A stretch of 17,919 nucleotides of DNA from Pseudomonadota bacterium. Its GTDB lineage: Bacteria; Myxococcota_A; Polyangia; Polyangiales; Polyangiaceae. Under the pieces are notes generated by a model. The model searched no databases. It saw only the letters and a program-made list of their open reading frames with translations, and was not told the DNA's origin. Made by a program: the position numbers and the translations under genes. The first letter of the stretch is position 1. Every line of letters begins with the position of its first letter. The stretch covers positions 1 to 17,919 of the forward strand of contig JAEXCN010000537.1 in the NCBI GenBank assembly GCA_023402175.1, read 5' to 3'. Of the stretch, positions 1 to 6,721 are shown piece after piece.

Positions 1-342
1 GTCCGAGTCCCGCAGCGGGCAAGGACGCCAGTGCCTGTGCGGAACAAGCTCGCCGGATGCGAGGGAGGCTCAAATTTGCGAGCAAAACGCGAAAGCGTTT
101 TGCGAGAGGCGACGAGGGTCCAGGTCGGAACCGAAGCAAGGCCCTCCCTCTCGGCTCGCTGTCGTCATGTCTCCCTGTTAATCTTCTTCTCGAAAGGGCT
201 TCATCGCTGCGACTGCGCCTTCGCGCGAGAGAAGTTTACCCTGCAACCTCGTGGACTGTCTCGTGGACTGCGGAGCGTCCATCGCGCGTCCGATGCTGCG
301 CTCGGCCTGACGAGTTGCGCCGCGATGAGACCAAGGATCAGC
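1..342. other. Non-coding, hairpin-rich stretch
   Basis: No convincing coding region lies in this stretch. It contains several inverted repeats: a 9-bp stem with a GAAA tetraloop at 82-103 (GCAAAACGC/GCGTTTTGC), a small GCTC/GAGC hairpin at 68-83, and GAGGGAGG at 61-68, which can pair with CCTCCCTC near 143-150. The first 21 bases (T-loop-like TCCGAGT, then CCCGC, AGCGGGC and A) could be the 3' end of a tRNA cut by the window edge. However, T-loop position 55 would be C instead of the near-universal T, and no CCA is encoded, so I do not call it. The stretch lies downstream of the kinase stop codon and may hold its terminator or an unrecognised structured RNA. Confidence 0.4.
82..103. terminator. 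Perfect 9-bp stem with GAAA tetraloop
   Basis: GCAAAACGC pairs perfectly with GCGTTTTGC around a GNRA-type GAAA loop. The stem includes four A:T pairs, so either strand would carry a short U run within the stem. It sits about 240 bp beyond the stop codon of the minus-strand kinase gene. It could be a bidirectional terminator, or one arm of a larger structured RNA covering roughly 50-160. No U-tract follows the stem, so factor-independent termination is unproven. Confidence 0.3.
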
Positions 343-2478
343 TCAGAGCGACTTGGCGCAGCGGAAGCCGATGCCGTGAGTGCGATTCGTCGGCACGGCG
401 GGGAAGCGCCACGACGGTCGGACCCAGGAGGGCATCGCGCCGTTCCACGAACCGCCGCGAATGACACGTTGCTCGCCTTTCGGCGGTCCCTTCGGATCCG
501 TCGTCGTCGTGCTCGCCGATTCCGGATCGTATTCGGCGTACCAGTCGTCGACCCATTCCCAGACATTGCCGACGATGTCCTGGATCCCCCAGCTCGACTT
601 CCCCTTCGGGAAGCTGCCCACCGGGGCGGTGTTCGCGAAGCCGTCGTCTTCGTCGTACATCGCGATGATGGGCTGACCGGGATCGCGGTTCTTCCGCATC
701 CAGGCGACACATTCCTTGCCGCAGGCGTTCAACAGCTGCGCGCTCGGCTTGTCATCGCCCCAGGGGTAGATGCGACCGTCGGAGCCGCGCGCGGCGAGCT
801 CCCACTCGGCTTCCGTCGGAAGCCGAGCATCGTGCACCTCGCAGTACTTCCGCGCCTGTTCCCAGCTCACGCAGTTGATCGGATGATTCGCGCGAGCGAT
901 GGGATCGACGATGTTGCAGATCGGATCGTAGATCTTGCGCTGCCGCTCGGTGATCCCCTCCCACTGGTTCTCTTTCGCCGCGCGGAGGCACGCGCCCCGG
1001 TCGCTGCATGCCTTGTAGCTCGCGACGCTCACCTCGAGCTCGTCGAGGCAGTACGGCGCGAGCTTCACCTTGTGCGGCGGCTTCTCGTTCGGTTCGGCGT
1101 CCTTCTCGTCGGAGCCCATGAAGAACTCCCCACCCGCGATCCGGATCATCCCACGCGGGCACGTCGCAGCCGGCGCGATCGGCGCCGAGCCGCTCGCGAT
1201 GGCGACGCTCGTCGTCGCGGGCGCGTCCGCACGAGCCGTCGCCGTTCCGTTCGATGCGCCGTTCTTCATGATGACGACGCCGACGCCGCCTGCGAGGGCG
1301 AGCGCGCCGACCACGCCCGCGACGATCAGCGGCGCACGCGTGTTCGTCCTCGTGTTCGTCGTTGGGGGCGCGGCGGCGATCGCGCCGGAGTCGCTCGGCG
1401 GCGCTCGATTCGCCACCACCGCAGGCGACGGACCGCTCGACACTGGCGCAGGAACGGTCGCGCCGAGGTCGTCCGACTGCGTCGTGACGGGTCGCGCGGG
1501 GGAAAGGACGGGGTCCGAACGCACGGCAGCAATCGACGCCATCGGCTGACCGACGACGACCGTGCGGAGCGCATTCCAGAACTGGCCGACGCTCGCGTAG
1601 CGTTCCTCCGGCTTGACGGCGAGCGCCTCGCGGAAGACGGCCTCGACCTCGTTGCTCACGGACACGCCGAACGTCATCGGCGTCGGACGGACATTCGGAT
1701 CGGACGCTGCGTAAGCGAGCTGGACGATCGTATCGCCGGCGATCGGCTCACGACCGGTGAGCACCTCGACGGCAACCAGCGCGAGCGCGAAGACGTCCGT
1801 CCACGGTCCCGTCGCTCCGTACGCGCGATTGAACTGCTCGGGAGCTCCATACGCCGGCGTGAACGAGGTGATGTGCCCGGCGGTCTTGCCGAAGCCCATC
1901 TTCTGCGCATCCTGGACGACCTTCGCGATCCCGAAGTCGAGCAGCTTCACGCCGACGTCGGCGCCGCGCGAATCGCCGAGGACGAAGACGTTCGCCGGCT
2001 TCACGTCGCGATGCGCGATGCCCTTCTTGTGCGCGAGCGCGAGCGCTTCGGCGATCGGATCGAGCAACCGCACGACCTCCTCGATCGAGCGCAGTGGCAG
2101 CCCGAGCTGGCCTTCGCTCGCGAGCACGTCCTCGAGCGGCTTCCCCTCTAGCCACTCGAGGACCATGTACGGGACGTGGTCGCCCTTCGGCGTCGTCGTC
2201 AGCCCGACGTCGCGCGCCTGGACGATCGCGGTCGATCGCTCGGAGAGGTCGGCGAGGAGTGCGCCTTCCTGGATGAAGTCGTCGAGGAGCTTCTTGCGCT
2301 CGTGCTCGGCGACCACGCCGAGGGCCTTGAAGACCTTCACCGCGACCGGCCGCTTCCAGATGACGTGCGTGGCGCGATACACGATCGCGAACCCGCCCTC
2401 GCCGACGACGGACTCGACCGCGTACTTGTCTGCGATCGTCGTCCCGATCAGGCCGAGCGCATCGGATCCGGAGCCCAT
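343..2478 (-). CDS. Membrane Ser/Thr protein kinase fused to a C-terminal FGE-sulfatase-like domain
   Basis: This 711-residue protein starts with a Hanks-type kinase domain at about residues 19-305: glycine loop GEGGF (26-30), Lys48 in VAVKVF, catalytic HRDVKPAN (156-163), DFG (181-183) and APE (212-214). A Pro/Ser/Thr-rich linker follows (about 315-380), then one hydrophobic segment (about 383-404). From about 439 a formylglycine-generating-enzyme-like domain runs to the C-terminus (GGEFFMGS, RLPTEAEWE 552-560, GNVWEWVDDW 637-646, RGGSWNG 674-680, GFRCA near the end). The topology predicts a cytoplasmic kinase and an extracytoplasmic FGE-like domain, so a sensor role is likely. The two cysteines that catalyse formylglycine formation in true FGE align with Gly680 and Trp685, so that reaction is not expected. 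Upstream of the ATG only a weak GGGA is seen. Its substrate is unknown. Such fusions are known in myxobacteria and planctomycetes. Confidence 0.93.
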   Translation of the reverse strand: MGSGSDALGLIGTTIADKYAVESVVGEGGFAIVYRATHVIWKRPVAVKVFKALGVVAEHERKKLLDDFIQEGALLADLSERSTAIVQARDVGLTTTPKGDHVPYMVLEWLEGKPLEDVLASEGQLGLPLRSIEEVVRLLDPIAEALALAHKKGIAHRDVKPANVFVLGDSRGADVGVKLLDFGIAKVVQDAQKMGFGKTAGHITSFTPAYGAPEQFNRAYGATGPWTDVFALALVAVEVLTGREPIAGDTIVQLAYAASDPNVRPTPMTFGVSVSNEVEAVFREALAVKPEERYASVGQFWNALRTVVVGQPMASIAAVRSDPVLSPARPVTTQSDDLGATVPAPVSSGPSPAVVANRAPPSDSGAIAAAPPTTNTRTNTRAPLIVAGVVGALALAGGVGVVIMKNGASNGTATARADAPATTSVAIASGSAPIAPAATCPRGMIRIAGGEFFMGSDEKDAEPNEKPPHKVKLAPYCLDELEVSVASYKACSDRGACLRAAKENQWEGITERQRKIYDPICNIVDPIARANHPINCVSWEQARKYCEVHDARLPTEAEWELAARGSDGRIYPWGDDKPSAQLLNACGKECVAWMRKNRDPGQPIIAMYDEDDGFANTAPVGSFPKGKSSWGIQDIVGNVWEWVDDWYAEYDPESASTTTTDPKGPPKGEQRVIRGGSWNGAMPSWVRPSWRFPAVPTNRTHGIGFRCAKSL

Positions 2479-2558
2479 CGTCCCGACAAGCGTAGAGGAC
2501 GGCCGGCAGCACGGCGGAGTTTTTGGCTCGCTCGAGCGGAAACCGAGCGATACGCCGA

Positions 2559-2584
2559 TCGCGCGCGGTCCCCTTCGCGCGCGA
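2559..2584 (-). terminator. GC-rich 9-bp hairpin downstream of tRNA-Phe
   Basis: TCGCGCGCG (2559-2567) pairs perfectly with CGCGCGCGA (2576-2584) around an 8-base loop. It begins 10 bases beyond the 3' end of the minus-strand tRNA gene and lies before the kinase start. The position suits tRNA transcript termination or 3' processing. No U-tract follows on the minus strand. Confidence 0.4.
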
Positions 2585-2594
2585 ATTCAGGAGG

Positions 2595-2667
2595 TGCCCA
2601 GAGACGGAATCGAACCGCCGACACGGGGATTTTCAATCCCCTGCTCTACCAGCTGAGCTATCTGGGC
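2595..2667 (-). tRNA. tRNA-Phe (anticodon GAA)
   Basis: The minus strand reads as a complete 73-nt cloverleaf. The acceptor stem is GCCCAGA/TCTGGGC. The D arm contains AGCTCAGCTGGTAGAGC. The anticodon stem is GGGGA/TCCCC with loop TTGAAAA, giving anticodon GAA at 2632-2634. The T arm carries GGTTCGATTCC. The discriminator is A, and the following bases are CCT, so the terminal CCA is not encoded and must be added after transcription. The tRNA stands alone between the kinase gene and a small hypothetical gene, all on the minus strand. Confidence 0.97.
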
Positions 2668-2687
2668 TTGCCAGTGAGGAGGCGCAC

Positions 2688-2714
2688 ATTCTTCTTTTGG
2701 CGCCGGGTTGTCAA
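2688..2714 (-). promoter_or_regulatory. Sigma-70-type promoter for tRNA-Phe
   Basis: On the minus strand a perfect -35 box TTGACA lies at 2714-2709. It is followed after 15 bases by AAGAAT (2693-2688), which matches four of six positions of the -10 consensus. This would place the start of transcription about 13 bases before the mature 5' end of tRNA-Phe. The spacer is shorter than the ideal 17 bases, and an alternative -10 (GAATGT) fits a 17-base spacer less well in sequence. Confidence 0.5.
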
Positions 2715-2832
2715 GCAGGAGTGACAGCGCTCCTCGAATTCGCGCTCTCCATGCACCCGTAGTGCGGCGTTCGGCTCCTGACGAGCGGCGGCTTTCGATC
2801 GTAGGTGCGTGCGCTGCGAAGCGAACGTCGCC

Positions 2833-3276
2833 CTACTTCGAATGCCTCGTCCACATCGGCGCGAGCGCGGTGTTCGCCATGTACCAGGACACGGTGAAGC
2901 GGTCGCGCGGGAGGCGCTTCAGGCTCGCGGCGATGGCTGCGTGCTCGGCCGAGCCGCTCGGGACCCCCGGCGCGAGCGCCGCGCACGCGCGCTCGACGGT
3001 GATCGGCGTGTCGAGCTCGAGGGCCCACTCGAGGACGCGCTGATCCCACTCTGCCTGGGTCAGCGGCGCGCGCGGCTTCTGGTGCTTCGGCGGAGGCTCC
3101 ACCTCCGGGACGAGCGTGCGAAGCTTCTCGACGGCGTCGCGGAATCGATCCGTTGGCGCCTTGTTGCTGCGGAGGAGCGCGTCGGCCTCGACGAGTAGGT
3201 CGCGCGCCGCAAGGACGAGCGGGTCTTCCGGCCGAGCGTTCTGCCCGGACGGAGGTTGTTTCGCCTTCTTCGCCAT
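2833..3276 (-). CDS. Hypothetical protein, about 147 residues
   Basis: The gene was not recognised. The ATG at 3276 is preferred over an upstream in-frame start at 3312 because a strong GGAGGAG ribosome-binding site lies directly before it. The product begins MAKKAKQPPSGQ with a basic, disordered-looking N-terminus, then a helical region (about residues 18-55), a Pro/Lys-rich linker (PEVEPPPKHQKPRAP) and a Trp-containing C-terminal domain (EWDQRVLEWALEL... SWYMANT). There is no signal peptide or membrane segment, so it should be cytoplasmic. Its neighbours are tRNA-Phe downstream and a small membrane protein gene upstream, 32 bp away on the same strand; the two may be co-transcribed. Confidence 0.72.
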   Translation of the reverse strand: MAKKAKQPPSGQNARPEDPLVLAARDLLVEADALLRSNKAPTDRFRDAVEKLRTLVPEVEPPPKHQKPRAPLTQAEWDQRVLEWALELDTPITVERACAALAPGVPSGSAEHAAIAASLKRLPRDRFTVSWYMANTALAPMWTRHSK

Positions 3277-3308
3277 GCGCGCTCCTCCGACGTGACAGCG
3301 CCCGCGGC

Positions 3309-3530
3309 TCAAGCCTGCGGGCCATTGGCATCCGTGACGTCGGCATCGCCCGTGCGCCTCGTCGTGCTTCGGATCACTCGGTACGCGAGCACGTTCACGA
3401 CGGCGGCGGCGCCGATCGCGGGGCCACCGTAGACGTCGCCGCCGTGGAGCCCGTGCACGCCGACGAAGAGTCCGCCGACACCTCCTGCGAGGAGGAGTAG
3501 GCCGACGGCTTCTCTCAACTTCTTCTTCAT
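3309..3530 (-). CDS. Small two-segment membrane protein, 73 residues
   Basis: The start ATG at 3530 follows an AAGGAG ribosome-binding site with an 8-base spacer, which favours it over the longer in-frame start at 3620. The product (MKKKLREAVGLLLLAGG...) has a basic N-terminus and two hydrophobic, Gly-rich stretches (about residues 9-25 and 42-55) separated by a His/Gly segment. It ends in an Arg/Asp-rich hydrophilic tail. It is probably a small inner-membrane protein with both ends in the cytoplasm. I recognise no family. It lies just upstream of the 147-residue hypothetical gene on the same strand. Confidence 0.65.
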   Translation of the reverse strand: MKKKLREAVGLLLLAGGVGGLFVGVHGLHGGDVYGGPAIGAAAVVNVLAYRVIRSTTRRTGDADVTDANGPQA

Positions 3531-3609
3531 CTCGTGTTCTCCTTCATGTCCCCCCTCATCCTTTCCCGCTCGCGCCAACAAGGCGGGGCTCGGTCTCGTA
3601 TCGCGTCGC

Positions 3610-3625
3610 GCTCGATGCATCGAGC
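3610..3625. repeat. 16-bp perfect palindrome
   Basis: GCTCGATGCATCGAGC is perfectly self-complementary. It lies about 80 bp upstream of the start of the small membrane protein gene at 3530, in the 250-bp gap that separates it from the antiporter/TrkA unit. The position fits an operator for the small-gene pair, but nothing ties it to a particular regulator. Confidence 0.4.
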
Positions 3626-3699
3626 TCAGCGCGCGCGGCCGAACGCGGGCGACGGCTCGGATGAGCTCGTCACCCGCGCTTGCCGAGGAGCAGCAAGAT

Positions 3700-3733
3700 C
3701 GCGAGCGCTCGCGGCGAGGCGGTGAGCGCCTCG
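3700..3733 (-). terminator. Stacked hairpins downstream of the antiporter/TrkA unit
   Basis: A perfect 14-bp palindrome CGCGAGCGCTCGCG (3700-3713) sits next to a 7-bp stem-loop, CGAGGCG/CGCCTCG (3715-3733, loop GTGAG). The structures lie 50-80 bp beyond the TrkA-like stop codon on the minus strand. They are the best candidates for the end of that operon, although no U-tract is seen. Apart from these and the palindrome at 3610, the gap 3531-3781 shows no credible gene. Confidence 0.35.
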
Positions 3734-3781
3734 ATCCGCCTCAGCGGTCGGTCTGCTTCGAGCGTTCCTCCGGGCGAGCCA

Positions 3782-4468
3782 TCATCGTGGCTCCTTCTCT
3801 CGCAAGAAGAAGTCGACGACCGCAGGCAGGTCCTCCCGCGCGGAGACGAGCAGAAGGTCCATCGCTCCCTCGACGACCGAAGCTCCACGAGGCGCCTGAA
3901 TCGCCCCGCCCTTCGACATGCCGGCAACGACGCACGACCGCGGGAACCTCGCGTGCGCCGCGACGTCGCTCACGGACTTGCCGATGACCCACGCGCGCTC
4001 GGGGATCGTGAGCTCGACCGCAATCGCCTCACCCGAGCCGAGGACCATCGAGTGCCGGACGGCCTCGAACTCGATCGCCGTTGCGAGCGCCCCGACCAGG
4101 ATCTCCGTCTCGGAAAGGATCTGCCGGATCCCGACCTCTTCGTAGACGGACCGATACGAAGGGTCCCTCATGCGAACCATGAGGCGCTTCGCTCCGAGCG
4201 CGCGCGCGAGGAGAGCGACGCCGAGGTTGTCTGCATCGCGATGGAGCATCGCGAGCACCGCATCGGCGCGCTCGGGCTCGGCCTGCCGCAACGTCGCGGC
4301 GTCCGTCGCGTCTCCCGTGAGCGCGACGATGCCGTACGCATCCGTTGCATGCCGTGCGACGACGGGGTCCTTCTCGAGGATGAGGACCGCGTGACCCTGC
4401 TTCTGTAGATGGACTGCGAGGTTCAAACCGCCGCGGCCCGCGCCTGCGATGACGATCTTCATCTTCAT
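3782..4468 (-). CDS. TrkA/RCK-type NAD-binding regulator of cation transport
   Basis: This 228-residue protein has an N-terminal Rossmann (RCK_N/TrkA_N) domain: IVIAGAGRGGLNLAVHLQKQGH (5-26) with an acidic end to the second strand (LILEKD, 29-34), as in NAD(H)-binding folds. Further RCK_N features are GDATD (52-56), ADAVLAMLHRDADN (68-81) and the MVRMRDPSYR stretch (97-106). A TrkA_C-like ligand domain follows from about residue 140 (AIAVELTIPERAWVIGKSVSDV). It lacks any membrane segment, so it should act on the cytoplasmic face of a transporter. The start codon overlaps the stop of the antiporter gene in an ATGA (4465-4468), which indicates translational coupling. The obvious inference is that it is the nucleotide-gated regulatory subunit of that antiporter. 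Confidence 0.9.
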   Translation of the reverse strand: MKMKIVIAGAGRGGLNLAVHLQKQGHAVLILEKDPVVARHATDAYGIVALTGDATDAATLRQAEPERADAVLAMLHRDADNLGVALLARALGAKRLMVRMRDPSYRSVYEEVGIRQILSETEILVGALATAIEFEAVRHSMVLGSGEAIAVELTIPERAWVIGKSVSDVAAHARFPRSCVVAGMSKGGAIQAPRGASVVEGAMDLLLVSAREDLPAVVDFFLREKEPR

Positions 4469-6030
4469 GTTGCCTCCGGCGGAATGTGGGACGGGGCGGC
4501 GGGTGCGTGAGCCGACGGCTCCGCATGCGCCGACATCTTGAGAAGACGCCGATCGATCTCCGCAATCTCCTTGTCGGCCGTCTCGTTCGCGACGAGGCCG
4601 CGTCGCGCCGCGTCGAGGAGCGCCGCTTTCTGCGCAGCGAGCACCGCACCGTCGATGATCGCGTCGTCCGCGTCGGCCTCCGGCGTCCGCAGCGCGAGCT
4701 CGGACTCGATGATGATCCGCTGGAACGCCGCGCGCCGTTCGGCGTGCTCCGCGCGCGAGAGAAGACCGGTCTCGAGCATCCCGTCGAGCTCCGTCTGCCC
4801 CCGCCGCGCTGCGATGAGGCGTGCGCGCGCGGCGTCGAACACGTCGTTCGTCATCCCGCCGATGTCGAGCATGCGCAGGAAGCGCCGGAACGGCAGCGCC
4901 TGCATGAGCAGGGTCACGAACGTCGCGCCGAAGACGATGGTGATGAGCCGCGCTCGATACGGCAGATCGGCAGGCGTCGCGAGCACCGCGGCCATCGAGA
5001 GCGCGCCCTTGATGTTCCCGTAGACCATGACGTGTTGCCAGCGCAGCGGGATTTGCTCGCGGCCCAGAGCGCGGAGGATCGCGAAGCAGCCGTAGACCGC
5101 CACAGCGCGGCCGATGTGGAGCGCGATGAGCGCCGCGAGAATCGAGCCCGCCTCCGTCAGGAACATGCGCGCGTCGATCTGCATTCCGACGAGCGCGAAC
5201 AAGAGGACGTTGATGCTGAAGCCAACCGCCTCCCAGAAGCCCTGGAGCGCGAGGACGCGCGAGGGCTCGAGCGCATGACGCGCGGCGCGGCCGACGACAA
5301 GGGCCGCCACGACGACGGCGATGACGGGCGAAGCGTGGATCCGCTCGGCGAGGAGCGAGGTCGCGAACACGAGGACGCCCGACGTGAGGATGCCCGTCAG
5401 ATGATCCGGAGTCCGCCGGAGCGCAGCAGCGCCGACCCAGCCGAACATCGCACCGACGCCGACGCCTCCGACGATGGCGAGAAGCAGCGCGCGCGTCGTC
5501 GCGGCGTAGTCGACGCGCCCTGTCGCGAGGACGGCGGTCGTCAAGCTGACGAGGACGAGCGCGGTGCCGTCGTTGAAGAGGCTTTCGCCTTCCATGATCG
5601 CGGCGAGGCGATGCGGCACCCGGATGCTCCGGAACGCGAGGAGCACACTGACCGTGTCGGTGATCGAGAGGAGCGCACCGAGCAGGAGCGCCGCCGAGAA
5701 CGGAAGGCCGAGCGCGAACGTCGCGACGCCGGCGGTCGCGAGGAGCGACATGCCGACGCCGGGGACCGCGAGCGCGAGGATCGGGCGTCGCGCGTCCCGG
5801 AGGCTGTCCGCGTCGGCGAAGAGCGCCGCCTCGAACACGAGTACCGGGAGGAACGCGACGAGGACGACTTCGGGGTCGAGCTGCGCATGTGGCAGCACGT
5901 TCGCGAACACGAGGAGCAGGCCGATCACGACCAGCGCCACGTTGTAAGGCATGTTGATCCGCTTCGCGCCGACCGCGACGGCGGCGCCGACGGCGAACAC
6001 GAGCGTGTAGCTCTCCAGAGTCTCCCGCAT
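4465..6030 (-). CDS. CPA1-family (NhaP-type) monovalent cation/proton antiporter
   Basis: This 521-residue protein has about a dozen hydrophobic segments over residues 1-395 and a hydrophilic, helical, charged tail (about 400-521). Family signatures visible are the unwound-helix motif LLSITDTVSVLLAF (120-133, usual form TDPVAV), the ion-binding Asn-Asp pair in GESLFNDGTALVL (N153, D154), and GNIKGALSMA, where Lys341 stands in the place of the usual Arg. Such proteins exchange Na+ or K+ for protons across the inner membrane and serve pH and salt homeostasis. The start ATG is preceded by GGAGGAAGG. The downstream RCK protein overlaps by 4 bp, which suggests a K+/H+ or Na+/H+ antiporter gated by nucleotides. 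The selectivity cannot be read from the sequence. Confidence 0.93.
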   Translation of the reverse strand: MRETLESYTLVFAVGAAVAVGAKRINMPYNVALVVIGLLLVFANVLPHAQLDPEVVLVAFLPVLVFEAALFADADSLRDARRPILALAVPGVGMSLLATAGVATFALGLPFSAALLLGALLSITDTVSVLLAFRSIRVPHRLAAIMEGESLFNDGTALVLVSLTTAVLATGRVDYAATTRALLLAIVGGVGVGAMFGWVGAAALRRTPDHLTGILTSGVLVFATSLLAERIHASPVIAVVVAALVVGRAARHALEPSRVLALQGFWEAVGFSINVLLFALVGMQIDARMFLTEAGSILAALIALHIGRAVAVYGCFAILRALGREQIPLRWQHVMVYGNIKGALSMAAVLATPADLPYRARLITIVFGATFVTLLMQALPFRRFLRMLDIGGMTNDVFDAARARLIAARRGQTELDGMLETGLLSRAEHAERRAAFQRIIIESELALRTPEADADDAIIDGAVLAAQKAALLDAARRGLVANETADKEIAEIDRRLLKMSAHAEPSAHAPAAPSHIPPEAT

Positions 6031-6098
6031 CCTTCCTCCACGACAACGTCCACTCGGACGCGGCGCACACCGCTCCAGGCGGCGACTACGCCAAGCTT

Positions 6099-6131
6099 GC
6101 TGGCAGCCGCGAGACGAACGCGGCAGCCGGC
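6099..6131 (-). terminator. 13-bp stem-loop between two minus-strand genes
   Basis: The arms 6099-6111 and 6119-6131 pair over 13 positions (one A-A mismatch and one G-T pair) around a 7-base loop. The structure starts 22 bp beyond the stop of the 6154-6594 gene and ends about 70 bp before the antiporter start. It probably terminates or attenuates transcription between them. A U-tract is absent. Confidence 0.45.
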
Positions 6132-6153
6132 GATTACCCAGGATTGGATGGGC

Positions 6154-6594
6154 TCAGTTCAGGTAGACCATGAGTCGCGCGCGCTGGCGCGTGGGACGGC
6201 CGATCGACACGCGCGGGGCGCCCGGATCGAGCGACGGACCGGTGCTCAGCTCGGTGACGGAACGAAGGGTCACCGCCGCGCCACGAAACGTCGGCGGATC
6301 ACCGACCGCACGCGGCGGCGATCCGGCCTTCATTGCGTCGAAGGACGGCGGAAGACCGTCCGAGTCGTCGATGTGCGCGTCCTCTCGGTCGACGCGGAGC
6401 CGCGGCTGCGTGCGCTCCGTCACGGCACGCTCCGCGGCGCACGCGCGCGCGAACGCAACACCGAGCAGCGACTCGGGAGCCCGCACGTACGCGCCGATCA
6501 GCGAGAGGATCGCCGCGACCGCGACTGCGGACGCGACGAGCGAAGCTCGCACACGTGTCCAGCGCCGGGATCGAAGCAGCGTCACGGCGACCAC
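6154..6594 (-). CDS. Small membrane-anchored hypothetical protein, 146 residues
   Basis: The GTG at 6594 is chosen because GGAGG lies 8 bases upstream of it; a longer in-frame TTG start at 6621 has no comparable site. The product starts MVAVTLLRSRRWTRVRASL, then has one hydrophobic segment (about residues 19-36, VASAVAVAAILSLIGAYV), followed by a hydrophilic domain with short Cys/Glu, acidic and Arg-rich patches. This suggests a type II membrane anchor or an uncleaved signal sequence with a periplasmic domain. No family was recognised. It lies 127 bp downstream of the metalloprotease-like gene on the same strand. The opposite strand carries a long open frame here, but its composition is that of an antisense shadow. 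Confidence 0.55.
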   Translation of the reverse strand: MVAVTLLRSRRWTRVRASLVASAVAVAAILSLIGAYVRAPESLLGVAFARACAAERAVTERTQPRLRVDREDAHIDDSDGLPPSFDAMKAGSPPRAVGDPPTFRGAAVTLRSVTELSTGPSLDPGAPRVSIGRPTRQRARLMVYLN

Positions 6595-6721
6595 TGTAGA
6601 GACCTCCGAAGCATCGAGCAACGTCGCAGAGTGCGACGCACCCCACGGGCCCGAACGGCTCAGCGGTGGAGACCCCGTCGATTCACAGTCGACGCGCGGC
6701 GAACACCCTCGAAAAGGAGCG

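Noticed and set aside
1..21. 3' end of a tRNA gene cut by the window edge (T-loop-like TCCGAGT, CCCGC, acceptor-like AGCGGGC, discriminator A).
   Set aside because: Position 55 would be C instead of T, no CCA follows, and the 5' half that should carry GCCCGCT lies outside the window, so it cannot be confirmed.
110..150. A segment CCAGGTCGGAACCGAAGCA recalling the SRP RNA core (CAGGTCCGGAAGGAAGCAG).
   Set aside because: The apical stem does not form with a GGAA loop, several conserved bases differ, and the flanks do not build the expected long hairpin of SRP RNA.
31..2151. A 706-codon plus-strand open frame opposite the kinase gene.
   Set aside because: It is extremely Arg/Asp/His-rich with no recognisable domain, and lies antisense to a protein with complete kinase and FGE-like motifs. 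This is the usual GC-rich shadow.
3741..3787. A 14-codon frame starting at an ATGATG that overlaps the TrkA-like stop codon, suggesting a third coupled gene.
   Set aside because: The frame ends after MMARPEERSKQTDR, with no sign of a longer product or a frameshifted continuation.
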